Assembly: GCF_052161655.1 (NCBI RefSeq)
Contig: NZ_CP197418.1
Span: 7,750,001 to 7,814,000 of the forward strand
DNA length: 64,000 nt
Direction: 5' to 3'
DNA from: Novipirellula sp052161655
GTDB taxonomy: Bacteria > Planctomycetota > Planctomycetia > Pirellulales > Pirellulaceae
Below, piece after piece: positions 1 to 8,862 of the stretch. Position 1 is the stretch's first letter, and each line of letters starts with the position of its first letter. The position numbers were made by a program, and so were the translations under genes. Under the pieces are notes generated by a model. The model saw only the letters and a program-made list of their open reading frames with translations, was not told the DNA's origin and searched no databases.

Positions 1-1864
1 CGGAGAAAATCAACTTGCCGTTCAGCTCGGCAAACGCATGCGGGTAGGAACCGTCGGTGCCGCCCAAGATGTCTTTGACGAGCAGCGTCCCAGCATCAGT
101 GCCGTCTGTTTTCCATAGTTCTCCGCCGTGTTCATCATCTCGTGCCGTAAAGAAAACGAGATCTCCGACGGTTGTTGGACTGCTTGGGAACGAACCACCG
201 TCGTCGCGAATGTTTTTCACGACCGTGGTGCCGCTGCGAGTGCCATCGGACTTCACCAACTCGAAATCATTGCCAATGTCTGCCCGGAAAAAGATCTGTC
301 CGTTGAGTTCTGCCACTGCATTGGAATACAGGGCTGGCCGCGAGTCTCGCGTCGAGATAGTGTCGATGTCCTTCACCATCGCCGTGCCAGTCGCTGATCC
401 ATCGGACTTCCACAACTCGACCCCATTTCCGTCTTCGGCAGGAAACAATAGTTGATCTCCAAATGCCATACCAACGGATCGGAAGTCGAGACCGGACGCT
501 GGCCCTGGATTAATATCGCGAACCACTTGCGTTCCGGCTTCGGTACCATCGCTCTTCCAAAGTTCGCCTCCGTTGTCACCATCGACAGCAGAAAAGAAAG
601 CGGTGCCGCCAACGTCCACAATGAAGCGGATGAAAGCGGAAAGTGGCGTTCCGCTTAGGCCATTTCCCGGTCGAATATCCTCGACTAATAGTGTTCCACT
701 ATCCGTTCCGTCGCTCACCCAAAGTTCTTCGCCGGTTGTTCCATCGTCGGCTTCGAAGAACAGTTTATTGCCGACAGCGGTAAAGAGTGGACTTAAGGTC
801 AGTCCGTCGCCGCTGGGATTGATGTCTTTGACTCGTACCGTGCCGGTCGGCAATCCGTCGCTCTTGTACAATTCCCTTCCGCCCGGTCCCACGGCCGCAA
901 AGAACAGCGTACCGCCGACGTCGGTTAGCGAAATTGGACCGGATGAAGCGTTACCCGGAGCGATTTCCAGAAGCTGCGTCCCTGCGGCCGTGCCATCGGT
1001 TCGAAACAACTCGATACCGCTTGTACCATTGTTACCCGTGAAGTAGGCGAATGATCCCGAGACAGTCAATTTTCCAAAAAAGCCGCTCGCCGGATTACCG
1101 GGTGAAATCTCTCCCGTTCGAATGTCGGCCACCATGGATGTGCCGGCGTCAGTGCCATCGGTTTTCCACAATTCGAGGCCGTTGACGCCATCGGTTGCAC
1201 CAAACAAAACGACATCTCCGAAGCTAGCAATGAAGCCAGGAGAATTGAACTGACCGCCATCCGGGTTCAGATCGCGGAGCATTGTTGTACCGGCTTCCGT
1301 ACCATCGCTTGTCCACAACTCCTGGCCATGAACGCCATCGTCCGCGAAGAAATACAACAGCCCTCGATGTGACGTGAAATTAGATAGGTCGATATCTCTC
1401 GAAAGATTGTTGCCAGGAAAGATGTCTTTTACTAAGACTGTTCCGGACTCGGTGCCATCGCTCTTCCATAGCTCGAATCCGTGGACGCCATCATCCGCAC
1501 CAAAAAAGAGCGTGCCGTCGACATCCGCACTCTGGCTGAAGAAGGTCTGAATCGAAGCTTGCGATCCAGGAAAAATATCCTTCACGAGCACCGTGCCAGC
1601 ATCGGTACCGTCCGTCTTCCAAAGTTCTGTTCCGTGGATGCCATCGTGGGCAGCGAAGAAGGCTTGGTCGCCAACCACTATTTGCGAGTAGGGTTCCGAG
1701 CCAGCACCAATCTGATTGATGTCGATGATCGTGACGCCTGTCAACATTGCGCGCAATTCCAGTCGTTCGATCGATCGACGATTGTTCCGAACCCGCCGAC
1801 GACTCTTCTTCGTCCGTCTGAGTAATTGCGTGAGTTTGCTGAGTCTTGAAGTTGGCTTTGTCAT
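1..1864 (-). CDS. ELWxxDGT-repeat surface protein (3' end outside window)
   Basis: Reading the reverse strand from the ATG at 1864 gives an open frame to the window edge (621 codons, C-terminus missing). The first ~45 residues are Arg/Lys-rich and end in ERLELRAML, the type of N-terminal export signal seen on large planctomycete surface proteins. After it come about eleven copies of a ~50-residue unit with the pattern ELWKTDGTDAGT-VLVKDI-PG, each followed by a segment like LFFAA-D--HG; the DNA period is about 150 bp. This is the ELWxxDGT repeat family, predicted to form beta-propeller-like surface structures; the ligand is unknown. The gene diverges from the fusion gene at 1992, with 127 bp between the starts. 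Confidence 0.88.
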   Translation of the reverse strand, partial: MTKPTSRLSKLTQLLRRTKKSRRRVRNNRRSIERLELRAMLTGVTIIDINQIGAGSEPYSQIVVGDQAFFAAHDGIHGTELWKTDGTDAGTVLVKDIFPGSQASIQTFFSQSADVDGTLFFGADDGVHGFELWKSDGTESGTVLVKDIFPGNNLSRDIDLSNFTSHRGLLYFFADDGVHGQELWTSDGTEAGTTMLRDLNPDGGQFNSPGFIASFGDVVLFGATDGVNGLELWKTDGTDAGTSMVADIRTGEISPGNPASGFFGKLTVSGSFAYFTGNNGTSGIELFRTDGTAAGTQLLEIAPGNASSGPISLTDVGGTLFFAAVGPGGRELYKSDGLPTGTVRVKDINPSGDGLTLSPLFTAVGNKLFFEADDGTTGEELWVSDGTDSGTLLVEDIRPGNGLSGTPLSAFIRFIVDVGGTAFFSAVDGDNGGELWKSDGTEAGTQVVRDINPGPASGLDFRSVGMAFGDQLLFPAEDGNGVELWKSDGSATGTAMVKDIDTISTRDSRPALYSNAVAELNGQIFFRADIGNDFELVKSDGTRSGTTVVKNIRDDGGSFPSSPTTVGDLVFFTARDDEHGGELWKTDGTDAGTLLVKDILGGTDGSYPHAFAELNGKLIFS

Positions 1865-1991
1865 CACAGTTGCTCTACTGAAAGTCTCGAAAGCTCGGTC
1901 GTTCGTTAAAGAACCAAAGTTGTTAGAATAATTCACGCCCCCTGGTGATTGGGGGGGACGGAGTGATTTTGTCGCAAATGTTTGGGTAACT

Positions 1992-4466
1992 ATGTCTAAC
2001 TCTGGTACCGACGAGTCTGCCGCCAAACAGATGCGTGAAGTTAAGTACACTGTCGGTGGTGATTTCGCGGGAATCCTCGGCACTTTGAATGCCGCACTGC
2101 TGATCTCGACCTACCAAGCGGGCAAGCTTATCGTCGTCAGCTCCAGCGGCCAGGAGCTTCGTTTCACCTTTCACAACTTCGACCGACCGATGGGGATGGC
2201 GGTCGCCAACAACAGAATCGCAGTAGGAACGCGGCACCAGGTTTGGTTATTGCGGAACGCGGCAGAAATCGCGAATCGTTTGCAACCCATGGGTGAACAC
2301 GATGCCTGCTTTCTCACTCGCGCCTCACAGTTCACCGATGAAATCCAGGTTCATGAAATGGCATGGGGTGACGACAAAAATGCACCCGATGAATTGTGGA
2401 TCGTCAACACACTATTCTCATGTCTCTGTACGCTGAGTCCGCGATACAACTTCATTCCCCGATGGAAACCAAAGTTCATTAGCAAGTTGGCCGCAGAAGA
2501 TCGCTGCCACCTCAATGGCCTCGCTGTCGTCGATGGCCAACCAAAGTACGTCACTGCCCTGGCCGCAACGGACACGGCCGAAGGTTGGCGACCTCATAAA
2601 AGCGATGGTGGTTGTCTGATCGATGTTGAAAGTAACGAGACGATTGCCCGCGGTTTTTCAATGCCACATTCACCGCGAGTCCACCGTGATAAACTGTGGT
2701 TGCTGAATTCAGGAACCGGCACGTTGGTCACCGTCGATCCTAACACGGGACAAGTCACGCCGATTGAAAACCTGCCAGGGTTTCTTCGAGGACTTGCAAT
2801 GCGTGATCGTTATGCGTTTGTCGGATTATCCAAAATTCGCGAGACGCAGACGTTTGGTGGGCTGCCAATTTCCGATCGTGCAGATGAACTTCGCTGCGGA
2901 GTCGGGATCATCGATATGGCCAGTGGTCGCAGTGTCGCATCATTGGAGTTCACCGCAGGAGTGGATGAAATCTTCGACGTGCAATTGACCACCGGACAAT
3001 GCCATCCTGACGTCGTCGGACCGCTGGCATCTGCCGAAGGCCGATCGCCGGTTTGGTATTTGCCAAGTGCGAATCTTGCGACCGCAGATCTCCAGCGAGA
3101 TACAAAGTCGCAGACGAATCCGTCTCACCCAGCGACGCCGATTTATCGATTGATGAACCAATTACAATGGCAGTCACCTCAATCCATCGTGAGTTGGCAA
3201 TTGGACCGACTCCGCAACCTACTTTCGCATTGCAACGAGCACCTACCCTATTATCGCGAGTTATTCTCCAAGCACGGGATTCATCCAGAAAAAATCCAGT
3301 CGATGGACGACTTGCGGCGAATTCCAATTTTGGAACGCGACGAACTGCAACTAAACACACCGGAGCTCCATGCAGATGAACTTCCACTAGGGCACCAGTC
3401 GCTTGGTCACTCGCACACATCTGGCACGACCGGCGTTCCGATTCAAGTACACCGCACCAACCAAGTCGCCAACTGGTGGTTAGCGGCGTTTCGACGCGAT
3501 ATTGATTGGGCAGGCATCGATCCACGCGGACGACTGGCAGCGATTCGCAAAGTCTCTGAAGGCCCCGTCTCTGAGAGCCCAAACGCAGCGGAACTTTTAC
3601 AAGGCATTGATTTGCCTAACTGGGGTGCCGCATTTAAAGAATTTCTGACGACAGGGCCATCGCATTTGATGGATGTACTGCAAGACCCACGAGTCCAATT
3701 GCAATGGCTTGCCCGCACTGAACCCAACTACATCCTCAGCTATCCCTCGAATCTTGTCGCTCTCGCATCCGTAGCAGCCGAAGCCAATACTCGGCTCACG
3801 AACTTGAAAGCGATTCAAGCAATTGCAGAAGAATTGACGGATGAAATGCGAGTCAAGATTGAATCTGCGTTCGGCGTGCCCGTAAAGAATTCATACACTT
3901 GCGAGGAGGCGGGATATCTCGCTTCGCCTTGTCCAAAGTCAGACAATTATCATGTTCATGCTGACAACGTATTGATGGAAGTCATCAATGCGAATGGTGA
4001 ACCATGCGGACCTGGTGAAACCGGGAGGGTTATCCTCACAACGCTCCACAACTACCTGATGCCATTGCTGCGGTATGCGATTGGAGACTTTGTCGAACTT
4101 GCTGCCACAGCTTGCGAATGTGGTCGCGGTCTGCCAGCGATCCGCCGCGTCATTGGAAAACAGCGTCCGCCTGTGATCCTATCGGATGGCCGCCGAAAAT
4201 CTTCGCACGTCTTAGCCGGATACCTGCGCGAGATTGGTGGATTTCATCAATTTCAATTTGTCCAACACACACCGAAAAGCGTCACGCTCCGCGTTGTGCC
4301 GGATCGTCATTGGACCGAACAACATTCACAGCAAATGCAGAAGATGCTTCGCGAATTCTTGGAACAGGCCACCCCAACGATCAAGATCGAATCGTTGGAA
4401 CGAATTCCGCCCACGAGCGGTGGAAAGTTGCAAAGCTTTGTAAACGAGATCAGTCGATCATATTAA
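1992..4466 (+). CDS. Two-domain protein: TIGR03032-like N-domain fused to PaaK/CapK-type adenylate-forming enzyme
   Basis: 824 residues. Residues ~15-365 look like the TIGR03032 family (ISTYQAGKL, FDRPMGMA, ELWIVNT, HLNGLAV, SMPHSPR, LWLLNSGTG), a propeller-like family of unknown function. A ~25-residue linker follows, and residues ~395-820 resemble phenylacetate-CoA ligase/CapK proteins: N-terminal helices with LPYYRELF, the glycine-rich nucleotide loop HTSGTTGVP, the TCEEAG segment, GETGRVILTTL, LLRYAIGDF and a Cys pair ECGRG. That core adenylates carboxylic acids for transfer to CoA or another acceptor. The acceptor here is unknown. The frame is continuous across the junction, so it is a genuine fusion. 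Start ATG at 1992. It diverges from the ELWxxDGT gene. Confidence 0.85.
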   Translation: MSNSGTDESAAKQMREVKYTVGGDFAGILGTLNAALLISTYQAGKLIVVSSSGQELRFTFHNFDRPMGMAVANNRIAVGTRHQVWLLRNAAEIANRLQPMGEHDACFLTRASQFTDEIQVHEMAWGDDKNAPDELWIVNTLFSCLCTLSPRYNFIPRWKPKFISKLAAEDRCHLNGLAVVDGQPKYVTALAATDTAEGWRPHKSDGGCLIDVESNETIARGFSMPHSPRVHRDKLWLLNSGTGTLVTVDPNTGQVTPIENLPGFLRGLAMRDRYAFVGLSKIRETQTFGGLPISDRADELRCGVGIIDMASGRSVASLEFTAGVDEIFDVQLTTGQCHPDVVGPLASAEGRSPVWYLPSANLATADLQRDTKSQTNPSHPATPIYRLMNQLQWQSPQSIVSWQLDRLRNLLSHCNEHLPYYRELFSKHGIHPEKIQSMDDLRRIPILERDELQLNTPELHADELPLGHQSLGHSHTSGTTGVPIQVHRTNQVANWWLAAFRRDIDWAGIDPRGRLAAIRKVSEGPVSESPNAAELLQGIDLPNWGAAFKEFLTTGPSHLMDVLQDPRVQLQWLARTEPNYILSYPSNLVALASVAAEANTRLTNLKAIQAIAEELTDEMRVKIESAFGVPVKNSYTCEEAGYLASPCPKSDNYHVHADNVLMEVINANGEPCGPGETGRVILTTLHNYLMPLLRYAIGDFVELAATACECGRGLPAIRRVIGKQRPPVILSDGRRKSSHVLAGYLREIGGFHQFQFVQHTPKSVTLRVVPDRHWTEQHSQQMQKMLREFLEQATPTIKIESLERIPPTSGGKLQSFVNEISRSY

Positions 4467-4697
4467 GTACCACCTCAGAAGTGACAAAAGACGCATCCTT
4501 CAGGAAAAGTTATCTGACGACTTATCCTGTTGTTAACAGAGAACTGATCTAGCTGTGAATCCATCAAGGCAATTCCGGAAAGCTGGATTCTGGCTTCTGA
4601 TTGAATCGCATCTTTTGCTGAAATATGATTCGAGAATTGGTACGATGACGGCTATCAATCATCTATCTTCACTATCTACTTTTGCGATCAAATTGAA

Positions 4698-4910
4698 ATG
4701 GCTTGGCGACCAGAGCATCTCGTTCAGTCAGGTGAACTCGATAACACCAAAGCCGGCTGGACGATCGGTTGGCTGCAACTCGACGGTTTGATTGAGCGAC
4801 TGCAAATGAAATTGGCTGGTAATTGCCACCCCGATCTGGCCGGATGGAAGTTCCGGATCAAACGTGTGATGCCCGCATTGGAGAAAGACTCGGGTGGAGA
4901 CGATGCATGA
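4698..4910 (+). CDS. Small conserved-looking protein, possibly a truncated remnant
   Basis: A 70-codon frame. Residues 8-53 (HLVQSGELDNTKAGWTIGW, LQMKLAGNCHPDLAGWKFR) resemble, from memory, the N-terminal part of planctomycete hypothetical proteins with the pattern GE(I/L)DNT--G-(I/V)-G--W--G---L-L-L-GN-H-DLAG. Those proteins are longer, so this may be a remnant that lost its C-terminal part; no continuation is obvious in the other frames. There is no good Shine-Dalgarno sequence. The rest of 4467-5004 shows nothing else coding. Confidence 0.4.
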   Translation: MAWRPEHLVQSGELDNTKAGWTIGWLQLDGLIERLQMKLAGNCHPDLAGWKFRIKRVMPALEKDSGGDDA

Positions 4911-5004
4911 ACCTTCCAAACGGACTGCGATCGACGATTGCTTGCTCGATCATTTCTAGCGATCCATTCACGCCTTGTAAAAATTGTGAGCCGACACCAC
5001 GGCT

Positions 5005-5964
5005 TCAGCGATAAAGGTCGCGAAGCGCTGATTCGAGGTCAGGAAACTGGAACTCAAAGCCTTCGACGGATAGACGCTTGGACACAACATAGCGTCCATA
5101 TAAAACCAATTCCGGATCCGTCCGCAGAACAAGCGGAACAACGAGGCGAATCATCCACTCAAACGCTGGCAATCCAATTGGCATCTTGAGGACATTGCGA
5201 AGTGTTCGCATGAACTCCTTCTGGCTGACCGGCTTGGGTGACGATGCAATGTAGACGCCCGACATCAATTCGTCTGAAATCGCTCTGGCAAACAGATTGT
5301 TTAAATCCGTTTCGTGAATCCAGCTCATTCCTTGCGTGCCGCTGCCAACACGGCCGCCAAGTCCCAGTCGAGCGACCATCCCGAGCATCGCGAGTGCTCC
5401 ACCACCCGCTCCGCGATCACGGCCAATCACAAAGCTGGTCCGCAGAATGACGCCGCGTTGGTGCGGCAGTTTGCTTTCTGCGAACGCGGCTTCCCAGGCT
5501 CGCCCGATCGTCGGTGCGAACCCGATCCCTTCGGCGCTGTCCTCGTTACAGACCACTGAGGGTGGATCTCCATAGATATGAGCCGTGCTCATTTGCACCC
5601 AAACCGGTGGCGGCGAACTCGCAACTTGCATCGCTTGACCTAACACCCGCGTCGATTCGACCCGTGACCGCAGGATCTCGTCCTGGTGATCCGGCGTCTT
5701 GATGCAGTTCACAGTCCGGCCAACAAGGTTGACAACGGCGTCGGATCCATCGAGCAGCTTCGCCCACTCGCCGATTCTGCAACCGTCCCAAGTCGCTGTC
5801 TTCCATGCTCCGCTGATCTTCGGTCTGGACCGTGAAAGAGTTGTAACTTCTGCACCGGCATCCGAAAGCTGTGTCGCCAGCGAAACGCCAAGGAACCCGC
5901 TACCACCGGCAATCAGCACCTTTTTGCCCTTCAATTCGTTCATTTGTTGATCTTCCAGACTCAT
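5005..5964 (-). CDS. NAD(P)-dependent SDR epimerase, TIGR01777 type
   Basis: 319 residues. The Rossmann nucleotide-binding loop GGSGFLG lies about 20 residues in. VVNLVGR, QMSTAHIYGD, RAWEAAF, LRTSFVIGRDRGAG and MSWIHETDL are the usual landmarks of the TIGR01777 branch of extended short-chain dehydrogenases (E. coli YfcH relatives). The expected catalytic region reads STAHIYGD: the YxxxK motif is not intact, as is common in this branch. The C-terminal ~50 residues (LPAFEWMIRLV, LVLYGRYVVSKRL) match the extra C-terminal module of the family. Substrate unknown. An internal ATG nine codons in (5940) is an equally plausible start. Convergent with the small gene at 4698. Confidence 0.88.
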   Translation of the reverse strand: MSLEDQQMNELKGKKVLIAGGSGFLGVSLATQLSDAGAEVTTLSRSRPKISGAWKTATWDGCRIGEWAKLLDGSDAVVNLVGRTVNCIKTPDHQDEILRSRVESTRVLGQAMQVASSPPPVWVQMSTAHIYGDPPSVVCNEDSAEGIGFAPTIGRAWEAAFAESKLPHQRGVILRTSFVIGRDRGAGGGALAMLGMVARLGLGGRVGSGTQGMSWIHETDLNNLFARAISDELMSGVYIASSPKPVSQKEFMRTLRNVLKMPIGLPAFEWMIRLVVPLVLRTDPELVLYGRYVVSKRLSVEGFEFQFPDLESALRDLYR

Positions 5965-6118
5965 TCATTTGTTGGCTTCCCACGATTAACCGCAATTACT
6001 TCGCGACATAAACTCGAACACCGCAGTTCGAATGCTGGGATGAGGCTAATATGGCCAACAACAAAGATGAATCTCGCCCACCTAAGCAAGTAGGCGGGAA
6101 TCATTGGGTGAAATCCCG

Positions 6119-6181
6119 TTAGCCGTTTGGGCACTAGCCCCGGTTGAATGTCGGAACCGTGGCTAGCGCCAAAGCGGCTAA
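6119..6181. repeat. Long-arm palindromic intergenic element (TTAGCCG family)
   Basis: Arms of about 27 bp, TTAGCCGTTTGGGCACTAGC... and its near reverse complement, differ at a few positions and enclose ~9 bases. It lies between the epimerase start and the end of the downstream operon (5965-6262 has no gene). It could form a strong hairpin in RNA or single-stranded DNA and resembles the REP-like palindromes scattered in Rhodopirellula-type genomes. Confidence 0.75.
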
Positions 6182-6262
6182 TATACTGAAAGACTCCTGC
6201 CTAGCTGCTTATCTGCTACACCGGTACCCAGGTCGTCGCACGCAAAGACGTGATGGCGGCGA

Positions 6263-6760
6263 TTAACTTCTCCGCAACCGAATTGCTGAACTGCAGCGTG
6301 CTGCGATAACGGCCAATAAGCCTGCCACTGCGACCATCCGAACCACTCCGGTCTCAAATACGATGGTGGACATCGCCACAATGAACCACAAAAACAGATC
6401 CACTCCGACAGCAAGCCAATGCGGCCTACGGTTCTTCCATCCGCCGCGTCGGTTTCTCCAAACGATGTCCGCCAAGTAGACCACCACGAATACAAAATTG
6501 AAGTACAAACCACCGCCGAACGACCAACCGACAACTCGCTCGGTCTGCTGGGCGGTGTGAGCTAGGGCTGCAGCATGCGACCAGTGATGGAACATGCCGT
6601 AAGCGATCAGGACGTGTACAACCATCAGCACGCCACCGAGCCCATAGGCCCACGGCTCGACTCGGTTTTGATGGCGATCGTTCGGATACACCCGCAGCAA
6701 CCAAGCGATCAGGAACGCTAGTAGCGCGACGTCTGCTGAAACTCGAACCGGATCCATCAC
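6263..6760 (-). CDS. Four-helix membrane protein with conserved histidines
   Basis: 165 residues with about four hydrophobic helices (near residues 8-22, 38-58, 83-100, 118-155). The segment YGMFHHWSHAAALAHTAQQT followed by GWSFGGGLYFNFVF is His/aromatic-rich and recalls a conserved planctomycete membrane protein of unknown function; the clustered histidines suggest metal or cofactor binding, which is inference. The start is a GTG abutting the TAA of the PQQ-like gene, with an ATG as second codon, so translation is probably coupled. It is the last gene of the NHL-PhnD-PQQ operon. Confidence 0.75.
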   Translation of the reverse strand: MMDPVRVSADVALLAFLIAWLLRVYPNDRHQNRVEPWAYGLGGVLMVVHVLIAYGMFHHWSHAAALAHTAQQTERVVGWSFGGGLYFNFVFVVVYLADIVWRNRRGGWKNRRPHWLAVGVDLFLWFIVAMSTIVFETGVVRMVAVAGLLAVIAARCSSAIRLRRS

Positions 6761-7980
6761 TTACAACTCGATGCAGAGCAACTGCGTTTCGCCGCGAAGA
6801 TACAGTCGATTTCCCACGATCGCGGGATGCGAGTACAGCGGCAAATCATCGGTGAACACGCTTTGACGTGAAAGAATTGTTTTTGATCCGTCCGTGTTCA
6901 GCAATAATAATTCGCCTTCTCCGATGATCAGTAAACGTTCCTCCGAGGCAATCAACGCTGCGTAGTCTCCGATCGCCGGATCTCGTATTCGCCATTGTTC
7001 TTGGAGACCTACAGTTGATAAGACCTGCTGCGACTCGCTAGGCTCTGCGGGATTCGCAACCGATAGGTCTAAGCAGAACAGAAAATCCTTCACGCAAAAC
7101 AATCGGTTTCCAACCACCACTGGCGTACACATGTCTGGTCGAAGACGATCGCATGTCGCCTCGGGCTGCGGATTGATCTGACCGTTGTCGTTGAATCCGA
7201 ATACGCGTGTCCCGTTATTCTCCGTCGCAATCAGCAGCCGACCATGATAAATGACCGGCGTGGCAACATTAAAGTCTCCTGGAACAACGGGAGTTACGGT
7301 CCACAACCGATGCCCGGTTTCCACGTCCCAACCACCCAGTGAAACGGAATCATGCCCCACAATTTGCCGGCGGCCACCCAGTTCGCATGCGATCAGCGAC
7401 CCATACGCTGAAGCCTCACCGGGCGTCGCCCAAACGACTTCACCGCTGTCGGCCTGTAACGCCACTAGCGATGCATGCTTGGCACCCGGGTTCACGATCA
7501 CTTTTCCGTCGACGTACAGCGGTGATCCACAGTACCCCCACGGCAATTCACCGGCGGGCTGAAAGTCATCGTGTAGGTTGCGTTCCCATAGCACTTCGCC
7601 ATCGGCGATGCGAATGCACAGCAGATTGCCTAAGGCGGCGAGGCAGTAAACGCGATTCCCCACAATCAACGGGGTAGCTCGCGGCGAATTGCCGTAGTCC
7701 AGTGCTCCGATCGCCAGTCGCGTCACTTCCCAGATCGTTTCGCCGTCGGCGGCATTCACACATCGAAACACATCGTGAAAATCATCCACGTCGCGATCGC
7801 CAAACAGCACATGGGTTGTCGTCGCGGCGATCCCGCCAAGTCCTGCACGCGCCAGCGGCAACTGCCAACAAATGTTTGCAGTCTCTGCCAGCGAATCCGG
7901 CAAACTTGCGACACGCCCGTCCCGCGCCCGGCCCCGCCACTGCGTCCACGCCTGATCCGCCGCTGCGGCGTCAGGGGCGG
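6761..7980 (-). CDS. PQQ-like beta-propeller domain, probably made by -1 frameshift from the upstream PhnD-like gene
   Basis: The frame holds PQQ-like propeller blades (AADGETIWEV, IADGEVLWER, QADSGEVVWA, VETGHRLWTV). The usual family opening W-QWRG--RDG is encoded at about 7940-7910, upstream of the first possible start (TTG at 7903), and no ATG, GTG or TTG is available between that TTG and well beyond the A9 run. The domain has no signal peptide of its own. Moving back one base at the A9G run links the PhnD-like reading frame directly to VTAPDAAAADQA, a linker-like stretch leading into the propeller. I infer a secreted PhnD-PQQ fusion made by frameshifting, or a single gene with an indel in the homopolymer. 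Alternatively a shorter 380-residue protein starts at the TTG. Confidence 0.8.
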
Positions 7981-7990
7981 TTACTTTTTT
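7951..7990 (-). promoter_or_regulatory. Candidate programmed -1 ribosomal frameshift signal
   Basis: On the reverse strand the PhnD-like frame ends GTA AAA AAA AAG TAA. The zero-frame heptamer A AAA AAG (7990-7984) is the dnaX-type slippery sequence and the stop codon follows at once. Eight bases later (7975-7951) is a GC-rich stem-loop: CCTGA pairs with TCAGG, and CGCCG with CGGCG around a CAG loop, with a GA bulge. Slippage by -1 continues as GTA ACC GCC into the PQQ-like frame. Heptamer, spacing and stem match known bacterial -1 signals; no upstream Shine-Dalgarno-like stimulator is obvious. A homopolymer sequencing error or transcriptional slippage on A9 would also explain it. Confidence 0.6.
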
Positions 7991-8850
7991 TTTACGATCA
8001 CCGTTGACGGTTCTGCCGGCAAGAACCCGATCAGTGACTCCAGTGCCAGCAGCACGTCTGGCTTCTCCGCCACACTGGCTAGCGCTTCGGTGACCACCGT
8101 GCGCTCGCTGGCCGACAGGTTGTCGGTGGCAAAGGCCGCGATAAACGGCACTTCCGACGTTTGGCCGACGACACGCAAATCGCCCTTTTTGATCGTGCCA
8201 CAGCCTTCCAGCAAGGGCTGAGCGTAGCTGGAAATGACAGCCGCCGTTTTCGAAGAGGGACCGAGGTCAATCACCTTGCACGCACCATCACTACAGGCAG
8301 CATCGATCCGCTGGCGGTCCTGAGGGATTTCGACGCCAGCTTCTGACAACAAAGCGATGGCGGCAGAATGTTTCTCGACCGCTTCGGAGGGGCCAAAAAT
8401 AATCGTGTAGTCCTGCAACTGTTGAAGCTTGTGGGCTGGATCGTCACGGTTGACAACGATTAGTCCACGCTGCTGGGTGGAACCTTGCTTATCGGTTAGA
8501 TGGCCCAACAAAGTAATGCCAAGATCCGCCGCTTTGGCGTCGGCCCGCACGACTGATTCCTTTCCGATAATCAGGTCGGTATCGCCGCCGGATTTTTTCA
8601 GTGCCATCGATAAGGATTCACCGAAGCTGAGCCGCACGGGTCGGCCGAGCGACTGTTCCAAGTGTTCCGCCAAAGCCTCGTACTTACGCTGGGCGTACCC
8701 TTCCACGCACGGGCATGACAATGGAGCCGCCAGTGGGTCCATCACTACCAACGAAAACGTATCCTTCGCGTCCGCCACATTGAGCGTCCCCGACAAACTG
8801 AACAAGCACGCCAGTAGACAAGTCGCGGCCCAAATCGATTTATAGATCAT
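7981..8850 (-). CDS. Exported PhnD-like substrate-binding protein
   Basis: 289 residues in the zero frame. It begins with a signal peptide (MIYKSIWAATCLLACLFSLS, cleavage probably near NVADA). The mature part has the PhnD/transferrin-like periplasmic binding fold: VVMDPLAAP, RKYEALAEHLEQSLG, LIIGKESVV, RGLIVVNRDDP, YTIIFGPSEAVEKHSA, GQTSEVPFIAAF. A CPC motif sits in SCPCVEGYAQRKYEAL, and two further Cys follow in ACSDGACKV; these recur in a planctomycete subgroup and might bind metal or form disulfides. No ABC permease or ATPase is adjacent, so transport of phosphonate is not supported. It ends in VKKK encoded by A9G, where a -1 shift would add the PQQ-like domain. The upstream NHL gene ends 12 bp before its start. 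Confidence 0.82.
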   Translation of the reverse strand: MIYKSIWAATCLLACLFSLSGTLNVADAKDTFSLVVMDPLAAPLSCPCVEGYAQRKYEALAEHLEQSLGRPVRLSFGESLSMALKKSGGDTDLIIGKESVVRADAKAADLGITLLGHLTDKQGSTQQRGLIVVNRDDPAHKLQQLQDYTIIFGPSEAVEKHSAAIALLSEAGVEIPQDRQRIDAACSDGACKVIDLGPSSKTAAVISSYAQPLLEGCGTIKKGDLRVVGQTSEVPFIAAFATDNLSASERTVVTEALASVAEKPDVLLALESLIGFLPAEPSTVIVKKK

Positions 8851-8862
8851 CGTTCGATTGCC

